Shown here: one piece after another, positions 18,771-30,200 of the stretch
Layout: every line of letters begins with the position of its first letter
Position numbering within the stretch: the stretch's first letter is position 1
Assembly (NCBI RefSeq): GCF_000002875.2
Contig: NC_009410.2
Coordinates: 186,001-250,000 of the forward strand
Direction of reading: 5' to 3'
DNA length: 64,000 bases
Source of the DNA: Leishmania infantum JPCM5
Taxonomy: Eukaryota > Euglenozoa > Kinetoplastea > Trypanosomatida > Trypanosomatidae
The notes under the pieces: generated by a model
Database searches by the model: none
Seen by the model: the letters and a program-made list of their open reading frames with translations, nothing else
What the model was told of the DNA's origin: nothing
Position numbers and translations under genes: made by a program

Positions 18771-21700
18771 GAGACACAGGCGCGATCGTGTGGCGGGTGG
18801 CAGAGCGCCAGGCTACGCTGAGAAAACCGTACAAAAAGGCAAGAAAGATGGGGAAAGTGGCAAAAGAGACAAGTACTTCAGGAATCCCTCGGTACGGCTA
18901 CAGAGGAGGCGGCGGTCTGGATGCGTGTCGCTCTTGGCGAGGGTGCGAAAGAGGGCCACAGTCGCGCACGCACACAGGACACGAAGGAAACGGAGAGAAG
19001 ACAGAGAGACGCACACGAATCCGCCCCACCGACGACGCGTCGAATGAGGCCACAGCTGATGCCGCTGCTTTCCCCTGGGTACAGGTGGCGCACAGACGCA
19101 GCAGCGCCACGAGTACTGCTGCGACGGCAAAAGTGACCGGAATAGCAGTCGCCCCAAGACCCAGAAGAGTGCTGCGGAGGAGGAGAAGGACAGCAGAGAA
19201 TCGCGCCCGCGACGCGAACACAGACAGACGCAGCAACAACAACGGCACAAGGAGAGCGCAACACACACGACGCCCAAGGAGAGGAAAACGCACAAGCGTG
19301 CGTGAGAGGGAGGAGCAAGAGCAGAAGGAGGAGAGAAGAGGGCGGTTGAGGGAAGGGAGAGGTAAAAGAGAAGGCAAGCGAGGAGAGACGGAAAGAAAAG
19401 CGAAACAGTGCGTGCGCGTGTGTGTGTTTGCATAAAACACGCACAGGCTAGAACTAAAAGGAAAAGACGACGACGAAAGGAAGAGGGAGACAACGGGGAG
19501 AAAATAGCGAGACGAGACACAGCACGCCAAAGACCACAGGGCGGAGAAACCGGCGTGGGCGTTTTGCGTGTGAGGGGGAGAACCACTAGAAGAACTACAG
19601 AGAGAAGGAGACGTGCGGGACAGTCGCGTGAGCGACTCATCAGGAGAGGGAGCGCAGACGGAAAGAAGCGAGGGAAAGAACGGGGATGTGGGGAGGAAGC
19701 AGAAACATAGAGAGAAGCAAAGGCAAAAGCGGCGGAGAGAGAAGTGTCAGAGAGAGAAAGAGGAGGGAGGGCAAGGAAAGGGGTTCAACACAGAGTCTCA
19801 CAGTCGCGCGCAACACATTCACAGATACATGCGCAGCAGATAACTGTCGAGGGAGATGAATAGGGGGAGGGGCAAGATAATAAAAGCCTCCAGCCACGTG
19901 GCACACAAAGAGGAGAGAGTGTGTTGGTGATAGAGGTGGTACGAGAGGGAGAAAAGGGACAATGGTGAAAGCAGCGAGACTTGTATGTGTGTGTGTGTGC
20001 CTGTGAAGGGAAACGAGGACGAATCAGATGGCGGCTTGCAACCACAATGGTGACACAGACGCGTACACAAGCGGATTGAGAAAGGAGATGAATGGAAACC
20101 AACGAGCTGCCGAGAGGAGGAAGAAAGAGGTACACAAGATGGATGAGAACAATCGACTTTGACGCGCCTGGCCTCTTTCTTTCCTCCCCAGTGTATAGAG
20201 GGAAGAGGAAAAAGGCAGAAACGCAGATGCGGATTGGCTGTAGAGTTGACGTCGAATCGATTTTCTTCCTTCTTCTTTCGCGTCTGTACGCTCTGCCTAT
20301 TGCTCCGTCCGCGTCTGTGAGTCGGGTCGAGTCAGAACACAGACTTTGGATGGTAGTGCCAGGGAATGGGTAGGAGGAGAGAGAAGTGAGAAGAAAGAGT
20401 GGGTGCGTATGTGTGTACGGCAGACGTACGTCAGGTATGCGCGCGCGTACCTGCACGCGAGGAGAGAAGACAGCGGAATCGCGTAAGGCGAGGGAAGGGC
20501 GTGTGTGCGCGATGTGTGGAAGAGGAGTGAAAGGCACACGACGCCGTGCGTGATATGTACGGGAGAAATGTAAGATGAGGTAGAGGGGAGTTGAATGTAT
20601 CGGAGGAAGGTGCGTAGAAGAGGAGACAGTGTTAAGACATTACGTCGCGATACGCAGTACTCCCTCTCTGCGCGACACGGAACTACGCCGCTGACAGGCT
20701 TCCCCTCGCCCACTTCCTCCTTCGACTTCTGCCGGCTCGCTGTTCGCGGGCGCATGGACCCCACAAAAACAAAGAGACGAAGAGGAAGACAAGAAAGACG
20801 CCGAGAGGAAAAACACCGTGACGCACTACCGTCTAAATGGAGCACACTCGCGTCATTGCCCGCGGCGTTCGTGTGTCTCTGCACCCCGTCGCCTTCATGT
20901 GGCACACACACGCACGCACTACAGTGCTGCTGATGGTACATCTTCCCGCTGCACCTCTTTATGTTCTGCTTTGTTTTGTTGCTTCTTCTCACTTCACAGT
21001 GATGGGGGAGGGGGAATGAATCGACTGCCGCTGCTGCGGACGGGTAAGGTCACAGCCGGCGTGCCTCCCACCCACCCACAGCAATTCTCTTCTTCTCAGC
21101 CTAGGCAAAGAAAGAGCGAGCGAGAGAGGGAGAGAGCCGTCTGAAGCAAGTTTGTGTGTGTGTGTGGGAGGGGGGAGAGAGGAGAGAGAAGAGAGGGTGT
21201 GTGTGAGTGGGTGCTTGCAGGCGAGAACATCGATAGCCATATAGCAAGGGGCACGTGTGGTGACGTAAGTGACAGACGCCTCAGCCCAACACCCCCGCCT
21301 CTCTCCCCCTCCCCCTCCTTTTTTTGAGAGGGGGGAGGCGAAGATGAGAGAGGGGCGGAAGTGTTGGGTTGAGGCGTCCGTGCGCGTGTTTTTTTTTTGT
21401 TCGTTTGTAACGGAGGAAGAAAAAGGTGGAGGGAGGTGCGCAGAGGTGCAGGGAGGTACAGGGAAGTGTGCCCAAACGTACATCGATACCAAACCACCAA
21501 CAGCGTGGACACGGCAGCAACACACACATGGAGAGAGAGGGAAAGAGATCCAATTGCTCACAGCCACAGGGGAGACACACCAACGACAGCAGACGAAAAA
21601 AAAAACAAGATGCACGAGAAGGAGAGGGGCATATGTCCCCTACACATCATCCGCCACATGTTACTCATGAGAACCAAGTAAAAGAGGAACAAATGGAGGT

Positions 21701-22163
21701 GGAGGGGGGGTCCGACGTAGCGAGAGCGGGACACGTCGAATGTGTGGGTGGCTGGGTGTGGGTGCACACCTGTCTGATCCTTCTGCGCCTGTGCGCGTGC
21801 GACGTCCGGGAGGGGGAGACAGAGGGATAGAGATGGCTCGCATCTGCGCCTGCAGCACGGCTTGTTCTCTCTCTTTCCTGTGAAATGCCTTTTCGTTTGT
21901 CCTCATCACGCCGTGCCGTGCCCTTCGCTGGCACAGCCCCTTACGAGTCGTGCATTGGGTTGGTGTGACGATGGCCAGCACGTTTTTTTTTTGCCCGCCA
22001 CGCTGCACGCCAACACACACTAGAGAGGGGCACACAAACGACGAAGGGGCACGGGAGGACGGGCACAAGCAAATCAAGAGAAACGCGAGCCTAGAGGAGT
22101 TAGCGCAGAACAAGGACTTCGCACAATAAGCGAGAAGGCTTCTTTCTACGCTCGTCACCGTGT

Positions 22164-22828
22164 CCATTTCTCTGCCGTGCAGCATGCGCTCCGCTCCGCT
22201 CTGCCCCCGGCCCGTCACAGGCCCACCTCCCGTCGTGCGAAGCAGCCGCGCACACAAGCCAGCACGGCAACGCGCCGACACCATCATCTGAGAGCAGGGC
22301 CCGCGCACCAAACGCTACCCACACCCGCCTCGCAGTCGCCCGCATTGTGCCGGTTGGCGACTGGTGCGTCCCCCTCGCGGTGGTGCAGGCCCCACACACC
22401 CACACCCACACACACACGCACACATGCCAGTGGGCAGTGTGAGGGTCGGCTGTGATGCGCTCGAGTCACGCTGGCACGCCGCCCGTCACATGGATGGCAC
22501 AACCGAGCTCACGGTCGCAGGTCGCCCCGACGCAGCGCCGCCCAGGACCTGTCCACAGACATCAGCAGCCATGCATCGCTCTAGCTTCGCTACGTCGTGG
22601 GCGCTTGAGTCTGCCGCCACCAGAAGCGGTTCGGCATTTTTGGCAGGGGGATAGAGGAGGGAGGGGTGGAGTCTGATCGGCTCCCTCCCGCGCAGAGGGG
22701 GGGGAGGGTGCACTGGACCCTGCTGGCACAACACTCTGATGTGTGTGTGTGTGTGTGCGTGCGTCCACTTACCCCCTCTTGCCATGATGGACACCACCAC
22801 CGAACACACAAGGAAGGAAATACGCAAA
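22164..22828 (-). mobile_element. SIDER-like retroposon, copy 1
   Basis: About 665 bp repeated almost exactly at 46353-47013 in the same orientation, and in part at 40511-40983 inverted. Read on the minus strand it contains GTTGTGCCAGCAGGGTCCAG, which resembles the conserved 5' signature of trypanosomatid ingi/L1Tc-type retroposons as I remember it. Size, copy number and position in a 3' UTR, in sense with the genes, fit SIDER elements. These are reported to influence mRNA stability in Leishmania. Assignment to SIDER1 or SIDER2 needs alignment. Confidence 0.62.
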
Positions 22829-23502
22829 AACACTAAGGCACACTGGAGAACAAGAAAAGGAAGGACGAATGTGTGGGGGGGTGCAAAACACATAGAATGG
22901 CCGACGCACCCACAGACGGAGCGACGAAAGGGGGAGCGCGAGTATGCATGGGGCCTGCGCCACGTCCGGCGAGAAAAGAGAGAAGAGAGAAGAGAGAAGA
23001 GGGAGGAGGGCAACACATACAGAGAACACGAGAGATGCAGAGACGTAGAAAAAAAGGCGGAAAAGATGAGGATGCACGTGATATGTGGGGAGGGAGGGGG
23101 AGCAAGACCAACGCAAAGCAAACATAATGATGGTGAGCAAATACAAGAACAGATCAGCAGCGTATGCGCATGCACACGTGTAGGAACAAGAGGCAGGGGC
23201 AGGGACACAGGGATGGCGGGGGAGATGTGAGAATGGAGGAGGGGAAGGGAAAGAGGGCCTGGAAAGACGCGCACAAACGAGTGCAAGGAAGACGGCAAAT
23301 GAAAAAGACGACGACATTGTTGCTGGACTGCTCTACGCCCCTTCGCATGGCGTGGTGATGCACACACACGTGCGCACAGGCGGAGGCGGCGGCGGCGGCG
23401 GCGACGGCGGCCCACTCTCGATCGGCTTTCTTCTCTTCTCCACACCGCTTACCTGCTTGTGAGACTCTTCGTTGGGTGGGGCGTGTCCATGTTTTCACAC
23501 CA

Positions 23503-26049
23503 TCACCGCACCTGCGCGGCGTATTTGCGCACCAGTCGTTCGGGCTGCTCCCGCATCCCCACTATTGCCTCCGTGACGACGGCCTCTGGAATCGGGTCCT
23601 TCTCGAGCAGCGCAATGACATGCTCCAGACCGCCAAACAGCTTCAGCCCACGTAAGTGCTCTGCTTGTATGTTCTCTGGCTTCAGCTTCTCCGGCAAGCT
23701 GTCGACATCATTGAAGGACCTACTTGCGTATGAGGTGGAGTCGAACTCCATCACCCCGGAGAAATGGAACGTGTTATTGTAGGTAAGCGCCAGCGAGAAG
23801 TACTTGCCGAGGCACGCTTCCCGCACATTCTCCAGCACCGGCGTCGGCGTCACCACCTTGCTACCCAACGTGTCAAGCTGGTTCTTATCGTTGACGCCCC
23901 ACACATACAGCCTCGCGTTGTCGTCGATGCCGTAACTTGTGTAGCAGCCGCAGCCGATGCGGGTGAAGAAGGCGCCGTGTGTGATGCGGATCGGGGTGTA
24001 GTAGTGCTCGCAGTCACCCGTGCCCAGGCGCCCACCTGTCCCGATGCCCCAGGCGTAGATCTCGCCAATGGCGTTGAGCGCCATCCCGTGCCAGCCGGCG
24101 GCGGCGACTTGAATGATACCCTTGAGACTGTCGATGAGCAGCGGCGACAGCACGACACCACGGGTTTCGCCAGAGATGTTGCGCATTATCATGTGGGCCG
24201 GAACGACCTTCGGATCCGGCTCCAGTCCTACGCCACAGCATTCGATCGTGCCCCAGCTGTACACCTGGCCGGACGCGCTGAGAGCTAGTGCGAAGTAGCT
24301 GCCACATGACACCTGGATGATCTCCTTGTCGGCAAGCCAAGTAATCTCGCGAGGTTGCGAGATGCGCTGGTACTTCTTCGGGTCAACGCCGAGGCCGCAC
24401 TGGGCAAAGCTGTTGTTGCCCCAAGCGAAGACCCGCTCCCCCTCAGTGATGGCCATTGAAAAAGAGAAGCCGGCCGCGACGGACGTGATGATGGTGCGGG
24501 AAAAGAAGCCGATGCGCGTCGCCTGCGGGTACACGGGAACACGGTCCTGCGTAAAGTGCTTCGCCTGCGCCGTGTCAAAGCCGAGCTGCCCCCACCCGCC
24601 TACGCCGAAGGAGTAGCAGCTGCCGCGCCGACTAATCATCAGAGTAAAGCCCGCGCCAACGCCGCAGGACAAGATGCCCTCCTTGAGCCCAACGGAGGTG
24701 ACCGAGACGGGTACGCCGCGGTGGGGAACACCGAGGACAAGCATCGTTGTGTTCTTCGGGATCGTCAGAGATAGCCCGTGCGTTGGCCCGCTCTTTGTCC
24801 ACAGGGTGGTGTAGTTCTCCAAGATCGCCTGGCAGCGCACCATGCGCATGCCGTAGCCAATACCGACACCCAGGCCCAACCCTGTTCCGTAGACGACGAC
24901 GTCGCCGTTGTTCAGCAGGAGCGTCGTGTGCATGCGGCCGCAGCTCGCGTGAATCACCTTGCGCCCACCCGTGATGTTCATCTTTGTCGGCACCGGCACC
25001 GAGTACTCGCCCACTACGCCGCACTGGCCGCCCTGGTTATCGCCGCAGGCGTAGGCGTTGCCGTCGTCAGCAATGAAGACGGTGTGGAAGGAGCCGCAGG
25101 CGACGTCGACAACACACTTACCCTTCATGGCCGTCACCACCTCCGGCGACAGGTGGTCATCCTGGTCACCGTGGCCAAGACGGCCGCTGTTGCCTATGCC
25201 CCACGTGTAGACAGAGCCGTCCGCCGACACTGCCGCGTAGTGCCAGGGGCCGCTAGAGAGGAGCTTGATGTTCTTGCCATCGAGGCTGTCGATGCGCACC
25301 GGCACGCGCGCCACTACTCGGGACTCTGACTGCGGAGATTGCACCAACTCTAAACCCGCGGCAGCCAACTTCTCCGCCACGGTGTCGCGGTCGCCGAGCA
25401 GCGTCACCTCACCCCAACCGTAGACCGCGCCCGATATGGTCCGCGCCAACACACTGTAGTTGGAGCACGCCACTTCCACTACGCTCTCGCCTGGCACAAC
25501 GCGCAGCTGCCCATAGCCGCAGCACGTGTTGTTAAGATCCTGGTGGCACTGCCCGCAGTTGTTTGCGCCCCATGTGAAGACATTACCCTTCAGGGACACG
25601 CACGCATAGAAGGCAGATCCAGCCGCGACATCCACGACTACATCGTCCTGCGTGAAGGGAATGACGTCTACCTGTCCAGGGCAGATGGGCATGTTCGCCT
25701 CGTTCGCGATCACACGCGGGCAGAAGCGCGGGTTTCCAACGCCGAGCTCACCCCACATGCCGCCGCCCATGGCCATCAAGATGTTGCGCACGCCGAGCCA
25801 AACAGACGAGAGACCGCCGCAGGCCATGCGGATCGGCTTGTCATGGCCGCCAATCATCATCGGCGTCACCAGGTTGTAGCGGAAGTTTGTGCCGAGCTCG
25901 CCATTGCGGCAGAAGCCCCAGCCAACGATAACGCCATCGCCGCTGATGTAGCGCTCCACGAGCTTGCGCGTGGCTGGGGACACGTTCTCCATGTTGGCGT
26001 ACAGGGCGCCAAGCGTCTCCATGACAGGTTGCATGGTTGCGACTTGCAT
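23503..26049 (-). CDS. RCC1-repeat protein (848 residues)
   Basis: Nearly the whole protein is made of RCC1-type blades: VIVGWGFCRNGELG, VYTWGIGNSGRLGHGDQDD, AYACGDNQGGQCG, CYSFGVGGWGQLG, VFAWGNNSFAQCGLG, IYAWGIGTGGRLGTGD and LYVWGVNDKNQL. At this length it probably forms two seven-bladed propellers. No kinase, BTB or FYVE partner domain is visible, and there is no signal peptide. True RCC1 is a Ran exchange factor of about 420 residues; this protein is twice that and may instead be a scaffold. It starts MQVATM, so initiation at Met1 or Met6 is possible; a splice acceptor lies 58 bases upstream. The next gene upstream also encodes RCC1 repeats, suggesting an old tandem duplication. Confidence 0.9.
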   Translation of the reverse strand: MQVATMQPVMETLGALYANMENVSPATRKLVERYISGDGVIVGWGFCRNGELGTNFRYNLVTPMMIGGHDKPIRMACGGLSSVWLGVRNILMAMGGGMWGELGVGNPRFCPRVIANEANMPICPGQVDVIPFTQDDVVVDVAAGSAFYACVSLKGNVFTWGANNCGQCHQDLNNTCCGYGQLRVVPGESVVEVACSNYSVLARTISGAVYGWGEVTLLGDRDTVAEKLAAAGLELVQSPQSESRVVARVPVRIDSLDGKNIKLLSSGPWHYAAVSADGSVYTWGIGNSGRLGHGDQDDHLSPEVVTAMKGKCVVDVACGSFHTVFIADDGNAYACGDNQGGQCGVVGEYSVPVPTKMNITGGRKVIHASCGRMHTTLLLNNGDVVVYGTGLGLGVGIGYGMRMVRCQAILENYTTLWTKSGPTHGLSLTIPKNTTMLVLGVPHRGVPVSVTSVGLKEGILSCGVGAGFTLMISRRGSCYSFGVGGWGQLGFDTAQAKHFTQDRVPVYPQATRIGFFSRTIITSVAAGFSFSMAITEGERVFAWGNNSFAQCGLGVDPKKYQRISQPREITWLADKEIIQVSCGSYFALALSASGQVYSWGTIECCGVGLEPDPKVVPAHMIMRNISGETRGVVLSPLLIDSLKGIIQVAAAGWHGMALNAIGEIYAWGIGTGGRLGTGDCEHYYTPIRITHGAFFTRIGCGCYTSYGIDDNARLYVWGVNDKNQLDTLGSKVVTPTPVLENVREACLGKYFSLALTYNNTFHFSGVMEFDSTSYASRSFNDVDSLPEKLKPENIQAEHLRGLKLFGGLEHVIALLEKDPIPEAVVTEAIVGMREQPERLVRKYAAQVR

Positions 26050-27292
26050 ATTCGTCTTGTGCTAGGTAAAGCTACCCCAATGAACGACCCCAGTGACAGG
26101 CGGGGCCTGCCGAAGGAAGAAAAGAGCGGATGGGGGATACGGGGGGGGGGGACGTCGTATGTTCCGGCGTACGTATGTGGATGTGCGGCTGCTTGTGTTG
26201 ATGTGAAAGCAGTGAAGGTGGAGAGAGACGTTTGGGGGACGCCGTAGAGGCAAGGTGAGCACCTCAGAGTAGGGGGGGGGGGTAAGACTGTAGTAGTCGG
26301 GGTGGGGTGGGGTGGGGCGGGCAAATGCGGAGGAGGGGGGGATGAGGGGACCAATGTGCGCATACGAGGATCCACCAAAGGAGGGAAAGCAATGATGCCG
26401 TGGACGAACAAGAAGGCACACATCCGTGGCAGACAGTCCATAGAAGGAGAGGAGGCTGAGAAAGAGGCGCAAAGATGAGCCGGCCACTTTTTAGTGTTTA
26501 TGAGCTCACGGCGTATTCTGTGTGCCTGTGTAAAGGAATGGTGAGGCTTGCGGCGCATCGACCATGACATACACGCACACACACACACACACTGATGCGC
26601 ACATAAGCGATTGGTTTCAAACGAATTGGAGGAAAGGAGGTGGAAGCGACGCGCTCTGATCAGCGAGGGGGAAAGGCACGCTGCGTCTCGATGGCAACGC
26701 AGTCCCACACGCGAATGTCAAGCCTACTCGTGGTGGCGTACGCTTCGTTTCTCCCAATGCATGCCTCTCGCACGCGCTCTGTTGCCGTCTCTGCTTCCTG
26801 CCGCGTGATCTCTTTCCTTGTTCGGAAAGCCGCTCACGGGTGAAGATCTCCCCCCCCCCACTCCCCTCTGAGCCTCCCTCGCCTCTGCTGCGTCAGTCTG
26901 CATGCGACTGAGGGGACGAATGTACAGAGAAAGACGAGAAGGGACACCGGGAAGGAGCCAGAGGAGGGCAGTACAGTGGCACGGTAAGGTGGCGGCCCTT
27001 TATCTGCCACATATGCACACACACACAAGCACGAACGCACCATAGACAGACTGCCTGGCATTCCGTGCGGAGCGCATACGCACAGCCGCGAAAAAAAAAT
27101 TAAACTCAAAAAAAAAGAAGGCGGGCGGGGCGGTGAAGGGGCGACCGCATCGTACACGTGATTCTTTACACACAGAGAGGTCAACACAAGCTCACACAGC
27201 GCCTTTCCCCCGCCCCTTGTGCACGCGCACACTCCTCCCACCCTTTTATGCTCTCCCTCTCTGGTTCACGCCTCCCGCACGGCATTTTCGGT
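26050..27292 (-). other. Intergenic region between the two RCC1-repeat genes
   Basis: 1.2 kb with poly-G runs on the plus strand (26140-26340), a CA repeat at 26575-26592 and the acceptor for the 848-residue gene. No gene is seen. Confidence 0.6.
26107..26126 (-). other. Trans-splice acceptor for the shorter RCC1-repeat gene
   Basis: The minus strand reads CTCTTTTCTTCCTTCGGCAG with the AG at 26108-26107, giving a predicted 57-base 5' UTR to the ATG at 26049. Confidence 0.6.
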
Positions 27293-30200
27293 CTAGCGCA
27301 GGAGCACTTGAAGGCCCGTCTGTGCCATACCCACCTCAGCCGCCGAGGGCCGATATTTCTCCATGACAATGCAGATTTGCTCCCAGCCAGCGAAGCAGCG
27401 GATGCCCAAGATGCGCTCATCAGCGGCCGAGGGCGGCGGCGGCGAAGACAACGATGGCTTCGGAAGTTTGGAGGTTGCGGCGGCCCGCACTTTTGGCCCA
27501 CGTTGAGCCGGATGTATCCGCGACGGCGTCTGCGCGCGCGCTTGTGCCATGGCAGCGGCTCTCGTGGTCGTCGCCGTAGACGAGGCAGTAGCCACTCCTA
27601 CGTCGGCTGCTTGGGCGGCGGAGTGATCCGGTGAAAGCGGCAGCATGGGCGGTGCCCGAGTGTCCAAGGTTTCCCACGTCGCAGACAACGGCTTGCGAGC
27701 CTGCGCCACTGTCGACGTCTTCGCTCGAACGGGAGGCGGTGTGGCTCCATCGCTGGTCCGGCGCAGTGGCATTGGGGTGTATGCGTCCGCCTCGCTGGGA
27801 ACTTCTGCATTGGAGAAAAGCGCCCCGGCGTCTGGTGCTGAGTACTCGTCGCTATTGAAGTACGCTTTCGAGGAGACCAGGTTCGCCTGTGCCTCCTCGT
27901 CGACGGTATACACGCCCGAGTCGGTTTCGCTGCGGACATCCTCTGTGTCCATCGTACCGAGTGTGACGGCTGTCGCGGCCTGGGGCATGCTCCCTTGCGC
28001 GCTTGGAATCAGTCCTGAGATGCTCGGGAGGGAGTACGCGGACATCATGTCGTGCCCATGATCTAGCGGCGTCGCATCACGCGCGCCCAGCCGCGGTGAG
28101 TTAATGGACAGAAGTGGATTGCTCGGTGTGGCGAGGGGCGCCGGTTCGCCGACTATCGTCGCCGCGCGCGAAGACGGGATCGTTGGGCTACCGCGACCTC
28201 TGGTCATCAGGGGGAGAGAGGGGCTTGCGCGGTGCGGCGGTGACTTGCTGGCGCGCGCAGAAGTGGGTGATGCAGCGGCCGCGCCCATCCCCGAAACGTA
28301 TGACCGCGGCGGCGACGGCGGCTGGGGACGGTGTTGATGCTGGCCGTCTGTGGGCAGCATCGCCGACTTGCCGGCAGCCGGGAGGCCAACATAGGAAGAT
28401 GGCGACGGTTCCCTGTCGTTCTTGGACGCGCCACCCGCGTCGGCGTTCCCTTGGTGCCCTTGCTGGCACGGTTCAGTCGCCACAGCAGCAGATGCGCCTC
28501 CACCGCCGCTGCCGAGCAAGGATGCACTGAAGCTGGAGCGCGGTTCTGTAGGAGGGCGCCATACCGGCTCGTTGACGTCGATGGAGAAGGGTGGCTGCGG
28601 GATGCTGTGGAAGCTGGACAGGAGATACCTCTGACCACCATACCGGATCCGACCCGAGACGCTTACCTGACCGTCTTCGAACACCACCACGCCGAACTCA
28701 CCTGTGAAGGCGGCGTCTCGCACCTGTCGCGCAACTGCGGTTGGGGTAGCGATGGCGCTGGCGTGGTCAGCCGCCGCATCGCTGCCCTCCTTCTGTCTAG
28801 CCGCCAAGCGTTGAAGAGCGCCGCCGCCGGTGCCGATGCCTGTGCCTTTGCCACTGGTCGGCATGCCACACTCGCCGAACCTGTTCATGCCCCACACCCA
28901 CAGCTCCCCCTCATCACTGATCGCGAAGGAGTTGTTGGGCCCGCAGCCAATGCTGCGGATAGTCTGTGAGAGCGCCACCCGCACCGGCGCCGGAGTGACC
29001 GACGTGAAGAGGGTTGAATCGGAGACGTCGGCGGTGCTGCCCGTGCCGAGAACGCCGACGCCCCAGGCGAAGACGCTGCACGACGCCGTCATCGCCACAG
29101 CGTGGTGGAGCCCTGCTGCCACCGCTACAATGTCGCTCAGGCCGGCGACGCGCATCGGCACTGGCACATCGCTACCCTTAGCCTTGGTCGGCGACGTCGG
29201 CGCGCCCAAGCCGCAGTATATGGCCTCGCCGTGGGTGAGCACCTCTCCATCGGCAGTGAGGGCGACAACAAAGGTACCCCCGCACACAATCTGCACAATC
29301 CGCTCACTTGCGTAGGCGGCGATGCGCACTGGCGAAAAGACTTGCGCGACATCCGCCGGCTGGCACAACTTTCGATGGTCATTGCTGCCCCAACCGTACA
29401 CGACGCCGCTAGTGTCAAGGGCGAGAACGAAGTCGGGGCCGCAACGCACATGCTCTATGACGACGTCGGACGGGATATGCACCTCGCGGAAGGCCGCAGC
29501 GACGGTGACGTCGTCACGACGATTCGGCTTCATGCGGTCTCCAATGCCGAGCTGGCCACGCTCGCCACGTCCAATCGCGACGAGGGAGTTGTTCTCCGAC
29601 AGGACCACGAGGAAGCCTGCGCCGGACCCGGCGCACCGAACACCGCTGCGCACGATCAGGCTCGACACTCGAGACACCTCCTCGATGGTGGAGTGGCCCA
29701 CCACCATCATGGAGGTTCGACGGTGCACGGCACCTGCCATGCTTTGCAGATGGCCGCAGTGCAGCGTCAGCGTCACATAGTTGGTGAGGATGCGCGACGG
29801 GGCGCAAAGCTGGCGTCCGTAGCCGAGGCCGATGCCGCACGTCCTGTACGATCCGCATGCGACAACGTCACCGTCCGCCAGCAAGATGCACGTGTGCTCT
29901 CGCGCACACGTCACCGCCACCGCCTTCATCGGAAGCGGCACCATCGTTGGCAAGCGCCGCGGCGCACGCCCGCGCAGCCCGAGCTGCCCCTCGGAGTTCT
30001 CGCCAAAAACGTAGACGGCGCCGGTACTTGTGAGGACGGCGCTGTGGGCGTTGGAGCAGCTTGCATCAACGACAAAAGACGACCGTAGCCCCTCGACAAG
30101 TCGTGGCTTCACTTCTGAGTTGTCGGTGCCGTGCCCAAGTCGCCCATTGCGGCCGACACCCCATGTGTACACCTCGCCTTTCTGTGAGATGGCGAGTGCG

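Larger units (their letters stand above)
18692..23502 (-). other. Long (4.8 kb) gene-free interval
   Basis: The longest interval here without a supported gene. From 18,700 to 20,600 the mRNA-sense strand is almost continuously pyrimidine-rich, giving many potential splice acceptors upstream of the giant RING gene. A SIDER-like element occupies 22164-22828. The region 22,860-23,330 is again purine-rich on the plus strand. ORFs of up to 283 codons occur but are low-complexity and overlap on both strands. Confidence 0.6.

Noticed and set aside
18584..20537. Long open frames on both strands (up to 283 codons) upstream of the giant RING gene
   Set aside because: They arise from purine/pyrimidine asymmetry, encode mostly Ser/Leu/Cys or Arg/Lys/Glu runs, and overlap on both strands.
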